NCBI GenBank assembly: GCA_011526565.1
Contig: WYBL01000127.1
Coordinates: 1-47,344, forward strand
Direction: 5' to 3'
Source of the DNA: Acidobacteriota bacterium
GTDB lineage: Bacteria > Acidobacteriota > Vicinamibacteria > Fen-336
DNA length: 47,344 bases
Under the pieces are notes generated by a model. The model did no database searches, was not told the DNA's origin, and worked only from the letters and a program-made list of their open reading frames with translations. Position 1 is the first letter of the stretch, and the number at the start of each line of letters is the position of its first letter. The translations under genes were made by a program, and so were the position numbers. Positions 24,914-34,000 of this stretch are shown one piece after another.

Positions 24914-26611
24914 ATGGAGATCCGCCACTGGATCGGCGGCCGCGCCTACCCACCGAGCCGCCGGACCGGCGACGGGGTCTCCGCGGCGCCGGAACCCGTT
25001 GGGGGGTTGGGGGCGGAGGAGGCCGGAGTCGCCCGACGTAGCCCCCATGGGACCGGCGACGGGGTCTCCCCGGCGCCGGAACCCGTTGGGGGGTTGGGGG
25101 CGGAGGAGGCCGGAGTCGCCCGACGTAGCCCCCATGGGACCGGCGACGGGTTCACCCCGGCGCCGGAACCCGTCGAGCGCTGGGGCGACGTCTTCGACCC
25201 GGCGACGGGGCGGCGCGAGGCCCGGGTCGCCTTCGCCACGCCCGAACTCGTGGACCACGCGGTGAAGGTCGCGACGGACGCCGCGGCGGGATGGCGCAAC
25301 GCGTCGCTCTCGGTGCGCACGCGGGTGATGTTCGCCTTCCGCGAGCTGGTCGAGCGGCGCAAGCAGGACATCGCCCGGATCCTGACTCGCGAGCACGGCA
25401 AGGTGCTCTCCGACGCGATGGGCGAGGTCCAGCGCGGGCTCGAGGTGGTCGAGTTCGCCTGCGGCATCGCCCAGCTCCAGAAGGGCGAGTTCTCGGAGAA
25501 CGTCTCCTCGGACGTCGACTCGTATTCGATCCGCCAGCCGCTCGGGGTCGTCGCGGGCATCACCCCGTTCAACTTCCCCGCCATGGTCCCGATGTGGATG
25601 TACCCGATCGCGCTGGCCTGCGGCAACGCGTTCCTGCTCAAGCCGTCCGAGAAGGACCCGTCGGCCGCCAACTTCAGCGCGGAGCTGTTGCGCGAGGCCG
25701 GCCTGCCGGACGGCGTCTTCAACGTCGTGCACGGCGACAGGGTGGCGGTCGACGCGATCCTGAACCACCCGGGCATCGCCGCGGTCAGCTTCGTCGGGTC
25801 GACGCCGATCGCGCGCCACGTGTACGAGACCGGCACCCGCGCCGGCAAGCGCGTGCAGGCACTGGGCGGCGCCAAGAATCACATGGTCGTGCTGCCCGAC
25901 GCCGACCTCGACCTGGCTGCCGACTCCGCCGTCGGCGCCGGCTACGGGTCCTCGGGCCAGCGCTGCATGGCGATCTCGGTCGTGGTCGCGGTGGGCGACG
26001 TCGCCGATCGCCTGCTGCCCCGGGTCCGCGAACGGCTGCGCAAGCTGAAGGTGGCCCCGGGCCTGGAGCCGGGCGCCGACATGGGTCCGCTGGTGACCCG
26101 CGAGCACCAGCAGCGCGTGCTCTCGTACGTCGACAAGGGCGTGGCGGAGGGCGCGAAGCTGCTGGAGGACGGCCGCGGGCACGGCATCCCCGGCGACGGC
26201 TTCTTCCTCGGCCCCTGCCTGTTCGACCACGTGCGGCCGGAGATGGCGATCTACCGCGACGAGATCTTCGGCCCGGTGCTCGGCGTCGTGCGGACGGGCA
26301 GCTACGAGGAGGCGCTGGCGCTGGTCAACTCCAACCCGTGGGCCAACGGCGTCGCGATCTTCACCAACGACGGCGGCGCCGCGCGGCGCTTCCAGAACGA
26401 GGTCCAGGTCGGCATGGTCGGCATCAACGTGCCGATCCCGGTGCCGATGGCCTACTACTCCTTCGGCGGCTGGAAGGCCTCGCTGTTCGGCGATTCCCAC
26501 GCCTACGGCCGCGAGGCCGTGCACTTCTACACCCGCGGCAAGGTGGTCACGGCCCGCTGGCCCGACCCCAAGCACCGCGGCGTCAACCTCGGCTTCCCGC
26601 AGATGAAGTGA
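24914..26611 (+). CDS. mmsA: Methylmalonate-semialdehyde dehydrogenase (CoA-acylating) with inserted 87-bp repeat
   Basis: A 565-residue aldehyde dehydrogenase of the CoA-acylating MMSDH group. Catalytic C351 is in GSSGQRCMAIS and N220 in TPFNFPAM. QALGGAKNH replaces the usual ELGGK segment, so the general-base Glu of ordinary ALDHs is missing, a hallmark of MMSDH. It converts malonate/methylmalonate semialdehyde to acetyl-/propionyl-CoA, completing the operon's pathway. ATG 24914 follows AGGAGG. The family is about 500 residues; the excess is explained by residues 18-88, where TGDGVS.APEPVGGLGAEE units interrupt the N-terminal segment between HWIGGRAYPPSR and RWGDVFDPATG. All catalytic parts lie after it and are intact. 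Confidence 0.93.
   Translation: MEIRHWIGGRAYPPSRRTGDGVSAAPEPVGGLGAEEAGVARRSPHGTGDGVSPAPEPVGGLGAEEAGVARRSPHGTGDGFTPAPEPVERWGDVFDPATGRREARVAFATPELVDHAVKVATDAAAGWRNASLSVRTRVMFAFRELVERRKQDIARILTREHGKVLSDAMGEVQRGLEVVEFACGIAQLQKGEFSENVSSDVDSYSIRQPLGVVAGITPFNFPAMVPMWMYPIALACGNAFLLKPSEKDPSAANFSAELLREAGLPDGVFNVVHGDRVAVDAILNHPGIAAVSFVGSTPIARHVYETGTRAGKRVQALGGAKNHMVVLPDADLDLAADSAVGAGYGSSGQRCMAISVVVAVGDVADRLLPRVRERLRKLKVAPGLEPGADMGPLVTREHQQRVLSYVDKGVAEGAKLLEDGRGHGIPGDGFFLGPCLFDHVRPEMAIYRDEIFGPVLGVVRTGSYEEALALVNSNPWANGVAIFTNDGGAARRFQNEVQVGMVGINVPIPVPMAYYSFGGWKASLFGDSHAYGREAVHFYTRGKVVTARWPDPKHRGVNLGFPQMK
24964..25173 (+). repeat. 87-bp in-frame tandem repeat, 2.4 copies, inside mmsA
   Basis: Copy 1 is 24964-25050, copy 2 is 25051-25137, and partial copy 3 is 25138-25173. 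Copies 1 and 2 differ at one base (24983 G, 25070 C). Each full unit adds 29 codons (TGDGVSPAPEPVGGLGAEEA then GVARRSPHG). The unit holds a run-rich G tract (GGGGGG TT GGGGG C GG A GG A GG), plus CCATGG and CCGGCGCCGG palindromes. It is free of stop codons in at least two plus-strand frames and two minus-strand frames. It was not seen elsewhere in the window. Confidence 0.95.
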
Positions 26612-26660
26612 CCCCGCGGCCACCGGCCGCCGGGAACGGCGACGGCGAACGGCGAACGAC

Positions 26661-26765
26661 GAACGGCGCCACAGAGTCACAGAGGGCACTGAGACGCACA
26701 GAGGGCACGGCTCCGAGCGAACGCATTCGCGAGCTCTGTGCCTCTGTGCCTCGGTGGCGCCGTTC
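26661..26765. repeat. Imperfect inverted-repeat element with ACAGAG direct repeats (MITE-like or dispersed intergenic repeat)
   Basis: Ends GAACGGCGCC (26661-26670) and GGCGCCGTTC (26756-26765) are perfect inverted repeats. Inside, CACAGAGTCACAGAGGGCAC on the left is imperfectly complementary to CTCTGTGCCTCTGTGCCTC on the right, giving a long stem with a GCGAACGCATTCGC loop region. Just outside the left end are GGCGAAC-like heptamer repeats. ACAGAG-rich inverted elements of this style are dispersed in many environmental genomes (recollection). No transposase is present. It lies between the pyrimidine operon and the flavoprotein gene. Confidence 0.75.
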
Positions 26766-26823
26766 CCCGTCGCGGACCACGGCCCCGCGACTATGATGCG
26801 CTGGCGGCGGGAGGCGCGTTCGG

Positions 26824-28077
26824 GTGAAGATCGCGGTCGTCGGGAGCGGCATCGCAGGGCTGGCCAGCGCGTGGGCGCTCGGCGAGCGCCACGCGGTCCA
26901 CGTGCTCGAGGCGCACCGTGCGCCGGGCATGCACGCGCACGCGCTCGAGGTCGGCGACGCGACCCGGGCCGTCGTCGACGTGCCGCTGAGGGTCTTCTAC
27001 CCCGCCTACTACCCGACGCTCATGGCACTTTACGGGGCGGCGGGGCTCGGCACCCGGGCCGTCGACGCCTCCGGGTCCTACGCCCGGATGGGCGAGGCGC
27101 GTGCGTACTTCCGCTATCGCAACCTTCGCATCGTCGGCCACAGCCTGCCCTGGGTCCCGCCACGCGTGCTGGCGTCGGCCGCTGGACGGCGCATCCTCCG
27201 CGACTACCTGCGGTTCACCCGCGAGGCACAACGCTGGCGGGACGCGGGGAGCTTCCCCGCCACGCTGCTCGGCGCGCACCTGGACGCGGCCGGCTACTCG
27301 GACGCGTTCGTCGACGGCCTGCTGCTGCCCTCGTTCGCGGCGATCGCGACGTGCAGCCACCGCCACGTACGCGAGTACCCGCTCGCGGTCGTGGCCCGCT
27401 ACTTCACCGGCGGCTTCCTGTTCGCCAGCGTGCGCCGCGCGGAGGGCGGCGCGACCGCCGTCGCCCGCAGGCTGCTGTCGCGGGCGGCCTCGGTGCGGCT
27501 CGGCGTCGGGGTCGAAGCCGTGCGCGCGAGCGGGGACGGCGCCGAGGTCGTCGTCGACGGCGTCGCGGAGCGCTTCGACCACGTCGTCGTCGCCACCCAG
27601 GCCAACCAGGCCGCGGGTCTCGTGGCCGACGCCCTGCCGACAGAAGCCACGGCGCTGCGCCGGTTCCGCTACGAGCCCGTGCGCGTCGTCATGCACTCCG
27701 ACCTCGGCCTCATGCCCGCGCACCGCGGCGACTGGGCCCCGGTCAACCTGCTCACGGATGCGGGCGCCGATCGCCCGATGGCCACGATCTGGGTCAACGC
27801 GGTGGCCCCCGAACTCGCCCGCGAGGCGCCCGTGTTCCAGACCGTTCACCCGCTGCGCGAGCCGGCTGCGGGCACGCTGCTCTCCGAGGCCCGCTTCGAG
27901 CGGCCGCTGGTCGATGCCGAGAGCGGCGACGCCTGGCGCCGGCTCGAGGACTCGCTGCGCGACGACGGGCGGCGCGTGTGGTTCTGCGGTTCCTACGCCG
28001 CGGCCGGCGTGCCGCTGCTGGAGAGCGCCGCCGCCTCGGCCCTGCGCGTGGCCCGCTCGATCGATCCGGCGCCTTGA
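26824..28077 (+). CDS. FAD-dependent amine oxidase/desaturase-like oxidoreductase
   Basis: A 417-residue flavoprotein. The N-terminal Rossmann motif VVGSGIAGLASAW (5-17) is followed by an acidic strand end (LEAHRAPGMHAHAL), and the C-terminal FAD motif reads WFCGSYAAAGVPLLESAAASA. The middle resembles the predicted NAD/FAD-binding proteins of COG2907 and flavin amine oxidases, which often act on fatty acyl or isoprenoid substrates. GTG 26824 has GGGAGG upstream; TATGAT at 26792-26797 is a possible -10. No pathway partner lies next to it, so the substrate is unknown. Confidence 0.8.
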   Translation: MKIAVVGSGIAGLASAWALGERHAVHVLEAHRAPGMHAHALEVGDATRAVVDVPLRVFYPAYYPTLMALYGAAGLGTRAVDASGSYARMGEARAYFRYRNLRIVGHSLPWVPPRVLASAAGRRILRDYLRFTREAQRWRDAGSFPATLLGAHLDAAGYSDAFVDGLLLPSFAAIATCSHRHVREYPLAVVARYFTGGFLFASVRRAEGGATAVARRLLSRAASVRLGVGVEAVRASGDGAEVVVDGVAERFDHVVVATQANQAAGLVADALPTEATALRRFRYEPVRVVMHSDLGLMPAHRGDWAPVNLLTDAGADRPMATIWVNAVAPELAREAPVFQTVHPLREPAAGTLLSEARFERPLVDAESGDAWRRLEDSLRDDGRRVWFCGSYAAAGVPLLESAAASALRVARSIDPAP

Positions 28078-28110
28078 CCAACGGCGCCGCGGGTGGCAGT
28101 TTCTGCCTGC

Positions 28111-28971
28111 ATGGCGAGCGGCGCGAAGAAGAAGGCTCCGAAGAAGAAGGCCGCGACCCCGCGCAAGGCCGCCCCGGCGGGCCTGCCCGCGACGCTCGCC
28201 CGCCTCGAGTCGAGCCACGATGCGTTGCGCGAGGCGCTGGCCGAGGTCCCGCGGGCCGCCGACTTCCAGCCGCTCGCCGACCACCTGTACGAGTTCGCGC
28301 AGATCGCGCCGACGCTCTCGGCCCGGCTGGGCGACTTCGCCTCGATCGTCGAGACGCTGCAGGCCCTGCACGGCGCGCTGTCCGAGGCCGTGTCGCTGGT
28401 GCCGCGCGCCGAGGAGTACGAGCCGCTGGCCGAGCCGCTGCGTCGCTTCGCCCAGTCGGCGCCGGCACTCGTCGGCGCGCTCGAAGAGGTGGTGAGCGCG
28501 ACGCGTCCGCTGGCCGGGCCGCTGCGCGAGTTCGCCACCGTCGCCCCTGCGCTGGGCGAGCGCCTCGCCGACGTCGCGCGCGCGGCGGCCCCGCTCGCGG
28601 ACGCCGTGCGCCGGCTCGACCGCCTCGACGCCACGGTCGCCCGCCTCGAGCAGCTCGCCGGTCCGGCCGGCACCGCGGCAGGTGCGGGTGGCCTGGCCAG
28701 CGCTCCCCTGGGCGACGCCCCGGACCAGGTGGCCCGGGCCCGCGCGCTGATCCTCGAGGCACTGGAGTCGCTGCCCCGGCGCGAGGAATACGAACCGGCC
28801 GCGGCCCAGCTCCGCGAGATCGCCAGCGTGTCGCCCACGCTGCTCGACTGGATGCGCGAGGTGCCCCGGCTCTCCGCCCCGCTGCGCGACTCGATCGAGC
28901 GCCTGTGCGAGGCCACCGCGCTGCTCGGCGAGGTCGAGCAGCGCCTGGTCGCGGCGACCCGCGGCCAGTAG
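28111..28971 (+). CDS. Unrecognised alpha-helical repeat protein with lysine-rich N-terminus
   Basis: A 286-residue protein I do not recognise. Residues 5-22 are a Lys/Ala/Pro tail (AKKKAPKKKAATPRKAAP) like those of histone H1-type or polyanion-binding proteins. The rest is predicted helical and contains at least four copies of a unit with the core PLA..LR.FA..AP.L...L, at about 47-73, 98-124, 131-152 and 222-248; three of them open with PR..(E/D)(Y/F). There is no signal peptide, membrane segment or cysteine motif. It starts at ATG 28111, 33 bases after the flavoprotein gene, and is followed by the CadC-like regulator. The regular heptad-like spacing suggests a rod or coiled-coil bundle. Confidence 0.65.
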   Translation: MASGAKKKAPKKKAATPRKAAPAGLPATLARLESSHDALREALAEVPRAADFQPLADHLYEFAQIAPTLSARLGDFASIVETLQALHGALSEAVSLVPRAEEYEPLAEPLRRFAQSAPALVGALEEVVSATRPLAGPLREFATVAPALGERLADVARAAAPLADAVRRLDRLDATVARLEQLAGPAGTAAGAGGLASAPLGDAPDQVARARALILEALESLPRREEYEPAAAQLREIASVSPTLLDWMREVPRLSAPLRDSIERLCEATALLGEVEQRLVAATRGQ

Positions 28972-29018
28972 CCGGGGCTTCGGACGCGGCGCCGATCGCA
29001 GGCTAGGATCGCGCACGG

Positions 29019-30395
29019 ATGGCGACGCGCTACCGCTTCGACGGCTTCACGCTCTCCCCGGCCCGCCGGCTGCTCGCCCGCGACGGCCGCGCCGTGCCGC
29101 TGATCCCCCGCTACTTCGACCTGCTGGTACTGCTCGTCGAGCGCCGCGGGGAGGCGCTGCACCGGCGCGAGCTGATGGACCGGGTGTGGGCCGACGTCGT
29201 GGTCTCGGAGGGCGCGCTGACCCAGGCCGTGCGCACGCTGCGGCGCACGCTGGAGGCGGACGGCAGCGGCGCCGAGTTCATCCGCACGGTATCGCGGCAC
29301 GGCTACCAGTTCGCGCACGCCGTGATCGAGGAGCCCGACGCCGACGAGCCGCTGCCGGCGGCAGACCCGGGGCCGCCGCCAGCGCCGGCGGCGGGCGTCG
29401 AGGAGCGGCGCGCGGCGGCACTCGCGCGCCTGCTCGACGCAGCCACCGACGACGACGGGCGGCGCGAGGCCGCGGGCGAGCTGCACGCCCTCGGCACGGC
29501 GGCCGCGCTGGCAAGCCTGTCCGCCGACGCGGCCGGCGCGCGCGGCTGGGCGTACCTGCGCGACACGCGCTGGGAACACGCCGAGGCCGGGGGCGTGCCG
29601 GTGCTCGCCGCGCCCGGCGGCGCCCGGGCGTGGGCCGCGCTGGCCGCGTTGCGCCTGCGACGCGCGGTGCGCTTCGTCGGCGAGCGCTGGGCCGCCGCCA
29701 GCGCCGGCGGCGCCGTGGCCGGCGCGATCGCCGGCCTGCTCGGCGGCATCGTCCTCGCGATGCTGCGCGAGAGCCCGCTCGACGCGTCGCTGCTGCTGAC
29801 GCTGCTGCTGGTCGGCGTCGTCATCGGCGGCCTCGGCGCCGCGGGCGTGGGCTGCGGCCTGGCAGCGGCCGAAGCCGCGGTGCGCTCGTGGCGCACGCTG
29901 GCCCTCGTGATCGGCGGAGCGCTCGGCGGGGCGCTGGTCGGTGCGGCCGCGCGGGGCCTCGCCCGCGGCCTGCTGCTCACCGTGTCCGGCGAAGACGTGG
30001 CCGCCATCGGCGGCGGCGTGGAGGGCCTCGTGATCGGGACCGCGGCCGGCCTCGCCTGGGGCTGGGGCACGCGCGGCGCCGAGGGGTTCCTGGCCGCGCC
30101 CCACGGCTGGCGTCGCGCGCGGCTCGCCTTCGGCACGGGTCTCGCCTGTGCTCTGGCCGCCACGCTGCTGACCCTGGCCGGGGGAGCGCTGGGAGCCACC
30201 AGCCTGCACCGCCTGGCCGAGCGCTTTCCCGACTCCCGGGTCCGCCTCGACGCCATGGGCCGCCTCGCCGGCGAGCCCGGGTTCGGCCCCCGCACCCGGG
30301 CCGGCCTCGGCGCCTGGGAGGGCCTGCTGTTCGGCGGCGGCCTGGCCTGGGGGCTGGCCCGGCGGCCGCGCGAGCGCGCCCTCAGCGAGCCCTGA
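29019..30395 (+). CDS. CadC/ToxR-like regulator: OmpR-type winged helix plus multi-pass membrane domain
   Basis: A 458-residue protein. Residues 1-105 are an OmpR/PhoB-type winged helix (YRFDGFTLSPARRLLARDG, then LVEGRG-like LVERRGEALHRRELMDRVW, then LTQAVRTLRRTLEADG, then FIRTVSRHGYQF). A Pro/Ala linker follows. From about residue 225 there are some six Gly/Ala-rich transmembrane segments (GAIAGLLGGIVLAML, LLLTLLLVGVVIGGLGAAG and others). This is a membrane-bound one-component regulator that would bind DNA at the membrane. Unlike CadC, with one helix and a periplasmic sensor, it has a polytopic C-terminus. TAGGAT at 29004-29009 lies only nine bases before the ATG, so the mRNA may be nearly leaderless (inference). 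Confidence 0.85.
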   Translation: MATRYRFDGFTLSPARRLLARDGRAVPLIPRYFDLLVLLVERRGEALHRRELMDRVWADVVVSEGALTQAVRTLRRTLEADGSGAEFIRTVSRHGYQFAHAVIEEPDADEPLPAADPGPPPAPAAGVEERRAAALARLLDAATDDDGRREAAGELHALGTAAALASLSADAAGARGWAYLRDTRWEHAEAGGVPVLAAPGGARAWAALAALRLRRAVRFVGERWAAASAGGAVAGAIAGLLGGIVLAMLRESPLDASLLLTLLLVGVVIGGLGAAGVGCGLAAAEAAVRSWRTLALVIGGALGGALVGAAARGLARGLLLTVSGEDVAAIGGGVEGLVIGTAAGLAWGWGTRGAEGFLAAPHGWRRARLAFGTGLACALAATLLTLAGGALGATSLHRLAERFPDSRVRLDAMGRLAGEPGFGPRTRAGLGAWEGLLFGGGLAWGLARRPRERALSEP

Positions 30396-30453
30396 GCCAA
30401 CCCTCACATCTCGCTCAGGCCCCCGTGGCCGCCGCGGCCCAACGTGGCCGGGC

Positions 30454-30939
30454 ATGGAACTCACGCTGCTGCCGTCGCTCCACCGCCTCGGGGCGCTCCG
30501 GGGGGAGCTCCGCATCGAGTCCGCCGCACCGCTCGAGTGGATCGACCTGACCGCCCGGGTCGAGGACTTCGTCCGCCGTTCCGGCCTGTCGACCGGCCTG
30601 GTCAACGTCCAGGTCCGGCACACGACCGCCGGCATCGTGGTCAACGAGGACGAGCCGCTGCTGCGCGAGGACCTCGAGGCCCTGCTCGAGCGGGTGGCCC
30701 CGCGGGCCCTGCCCTACGCCCACGACCAGATCCACCTCCGGCCCGGGGTCCCGCCGGACGAGCGGCCGAACGGCCACTCGCACGCGAAGTCGCTGTTCCT
30801 GCGCGCCTCGGAGTCGATCAACGTCGCGGACGGCGAACTCCAGCTCGGCCGCTGGCAGCGCGTCTTCCTGCTCGAGCTCGACGGCCCGCGCGAGCGCCTC
30901 GTGTCGCTGATGGCCCTCGGGATGGGCGCAGGCGCCTGA
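30454..30939 (+). CDS. YjbQ family protein (UPF0047)
   Basis: A 161-residue member of the YjbQ/UPF0047 family, some of which show weak thiamine-phosphate synthase activity in vivo. Conserved metal-site residues are present: VRHTTAGIVVNEDEP (H56) and NGHSHAKSLF (106-115), with the closing LGRWQRVFLLELDGPR. The length is a little above the usual 135-140 because of an N-terminal extension. It is 58 bases after the CadC-like gene and convergent with the glutamate dehydrogenase, sharing a bidirectional hairpin. Confidence 0.92.
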   Translation: MELTLLPSLHRLGALRGELRIESAAPLEWIDLTARVEDFVRRSGLSTGLVNVQVRHTTAGIVVNEDEPLLREDLEALLERVAPRALPYAHDQIHLRPGVPPDERPNGHSHAKSLFLRASESINVADGELQLGRWQRVFLLELDGPRERLVSLMALGMGAGA

Positions 30940-30955
30940 TCGCCCGAAAAGGGAG

Positions 30956-30994
30956 CGGCCGGCGCGGGTTCGTGATGCGAAACCGCGCCGGCCG
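30956..30994. terminator. Bidirectional terminator between YjbQ and glutamate dehydrogenase
   Basis: Seventeen-base arms (30956-30972 and 30978-30994) with one mismatch enclose a TGATG loop. On the minus strand the hairpin is followed by CTCCCTTTTCG, giving a short U-tract for the dehydrogenase transcript; on the plus strand only GGAAAG follows. Confidence 0.7.
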
Positions 30995-31002
30995 GGAAAG
31001 AA

Positions 31003-34000
31003 CTAGAAGCCCAGCTTCTTGCCGAGCTTGGCGATCGCCTTCGCGGCGTCGGCGGAACCGCCCGTCAGCTTCTTGTGGACGACGTCCGCCAGCGCGTCCT
31101 GCAGTTCGACGAGCGCCGGGTGGGTCTCGCCGGCGGGACGGCCCGCCGCCAGGATCCGCTCGCGCAGGTCACGGGCGCCGGCGCGATCGGCCTCGACGTA
31201 GGCCGCCACGACGTCCGCGAACGACGCCTTCGCCGCGGCCATCGTCTCCGGCACGAACAGGATGCCGGCGTTGTTGACGAGCTCGTTGACCAGGGTGGTG
31301 CCGACGATCTCGCGCCGCAGCGGGTGGGACGTGAAGTGCTCGCGGAAGCGCTCGCGCAGCAGCCGCGGGAAGTACGCGTCGAGGTACGGCGCGCACAGCT
31401 CGCTCTCCGGGAGCTTCGACTCCAGGATCTGGTCGAACGCCCACATCTTGGTGATGCCGAGCAGCACGGCCAGCAACGGCCGCGGCAGCCCGCGGTCGCG
31501 GCTGGGCAGCGCCAGCAGCTCGTCGCGGGTCGGGATCGCGTCGTCCTTGCGGTTGAGGATGCCGGCCGCCAGCATCTCCTCGATGCGGGCGACGTGGTCC
31601 TCGTAGCGCCGCGAGCTGCGCAGCGCGTCGAGGGTGATGGCGCGGGCCTGGTTGGCGTTGTCGGCCAGCACCAGGCCGCCGACCTCGTCGGTCATCTCGG
31701 CCAGGATGCGGTTGCGCTCGTCCTTGCCCTTGATGATCCCCTGCCGGACCAGCGGGTCGAGCAGGATCTTGATGTTGACCTCGTGGTCGGAGGTGTCGAC
31801 GCCGCCGGAGTTGTCGAGGGCGTCGGTGTTGATCGAGCCGCCGGCGACCGCGAACTCGATGCGGCCGCGCTGGGTGAAGCCGAGGTTGCCGCCCTCGCCG
31901 ACCGCCCGGCAGCGCAGGTCCTTGCCGGTGATGCGGATGCGGTCGTTGGCGCGGTCGCCGACCTGGGCGTCGGTCTCGGCGGACGAGCGCACGTAGGTGC
32001 CGATGCCGCCGTTGTAGAACAGGTCGACCTTCGCGGTCAGGATCTTCTTGACCAGCTCCTCGCCCGACACCGTGTCGGACTCGAGGTCGAGCAGCTTCTT
32101 CATCTGCGGCGAGACCGGGATCGACTTGGCCGAGCGGTCGAAGATGCCGCCGCCGGCGCTGATCAGCGAGGCGTCGTAGTCGCGCCAGGTCGAGCGCGGC
32201 AGCTCGAACATCCGCTTGCGCTCGGCGTAGGACTTCGCGATGTCCGGCTCCGGGTCCACGAAGATGTGCATGTGGTTGAAGGCGGCCACCAGCTTCATCA
32301 CGGGCGACAGCAGGCAGCCGTTGCCGAAGACGTCGCCCGACATGTCGCCGATGCCGACCGCCGTGAACGGCTCCGTCTGGATGTCCTGGCCCTGGTTGTG
32401 GAACAGGTGCTTGACGCACTCCCAGGCGCCGCGGGCCGTGATGCCCATCTTCTTGTGGTCGTAGCCCGCGCTGCCGCCCGAGGCGAAGGCGTCGCCGAGC
32501 CAGAACCCGTACTGGGCCGAGACGCTGTTCGCGGTGTCGGACAGGTGCGCGGTGCCCTTGTCGGCCGCGACGACCAGGTACGGGTCGTCGCCGTCGTGGC
32601 GGACGACGTCCGGCGGGTGCAGCACGGCGCCGTTCACGATGTTGTCCGTGACGTCGAGCAGGCCGGAGATGAACTCGCGGTAGCGGTCGATCAGGTAGGC
32701 GTCGAGCGCCGGCCGCGCGGGCACGTCGCCCTTGAGCACGAAGCCGCCCTTGGACCCGACCGGGACGATGATCGCGTTCTTGACCATCTGGGTCTTCATC
32801 AGGCCCAGGATCTCGGTCCGGAAGTCGTCGTGGCGATCCGACCAGCGCAGGCCGCCGCGGGCCACCTTGCCGCCGCGCAGGTGGATGCCCTCGAGCAGCC
32901 GCGAGTGCACGTAGATCTCGAACATCGGCCGCGGCGAGACCATGCCCTCGACGTTGCGCGAGTCGACCTTGATCGAGATCACCGGCCGCTCGGGCCGCTG
33001 GTAGAAGTTGGTGCGCAGCGTGCACTGCATCAGGTTCTTGACGCCGCGCAGGACCTCGTCCTCGGCCAGGCTGCTGACCGCCTCCAGGGCCTTGCGCACG
33101 TCCGCCGCCGCCGCCTCGATCGCCGCCGGGCGGTCGCCGGGCAGCTTCGGGTCGAAGCGGGCCGCGAACAGCGCGAACAGCGCACCGGCCGCCGCCGGGT
33201 TGCGGGAGAACACGCCGCTGACCGTCTCGGCGTTGTAGGCCGGGCGGATCTGCAGCAGGTGGTTGCGGTAGGTGCGCAGCGCCTCGACGTCGCGCCAGCC
33301 GAGGCCGGCGTCGAGCACCAGGCTGTTCATGCCGTCGTCGGTGGCGCGCTGCTCGTCGAGCGCGCGCAGCGCCGCCGCGAAGCGCTCGCCGTCGGCGGCC
33401 ATCGCCGCGATCCGCTGCGGAGCCGCCTCGACCTCGAAGCGGTACAGGAACGCCTTGCGGCCGTCCGGCAGCGTCAGCGGAATGCGCATCTCCTCGGTGG
33501 CGGTCAGGCCCAGGTTGGAGAGCGTGCGCAGCGTCTCGGTCAGGCCCAGCGGCCGCACCGAGTACAGCTTGAGGGTGGCCGTCTCGGCCGTGCGCGGCAG
33601 CACCCGCAGCTCGAGCTGGCTCTCGAGCTGCTCCAGCCGCGCCAGGTCCTCGGGCACCTGGCTCGCGGGCGTCGCCTCGCGGTACAGGCCGGAGCGCGTC
33701 TCGTCGGTGACGTAGCGGGCCAGCAGGCGCCGGCCCTCGCGCTCGCCGAAGGCCTTGACCAGCTCCGACGCGACCTGGTCCTCCCAGGTGGTCACGTGGG
33801 CCTCGACCCGCTCGCGGACGTCAGCCTCGTCGAGCGGCCGCTCCAGCCGCGCGCTCTCGAAGTAGAAGAGCATCACGGACGCGGCCCCGCACTCGGCGGA
33901 GGTGTGGAACGAGATCGGGCCGTAGTGGGCGGCCAGCTCGCCGGTCAGCTCGCGCTCGACGCGGAACGAGTAACGCGAGCGCGCGAAGGCCACGACCAGG

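Noticed and set aside
24964..25173. CRISPR-like array
   Set aside because: The 87-base units are strictly tandem with no spacers and lie inside a coding frame.
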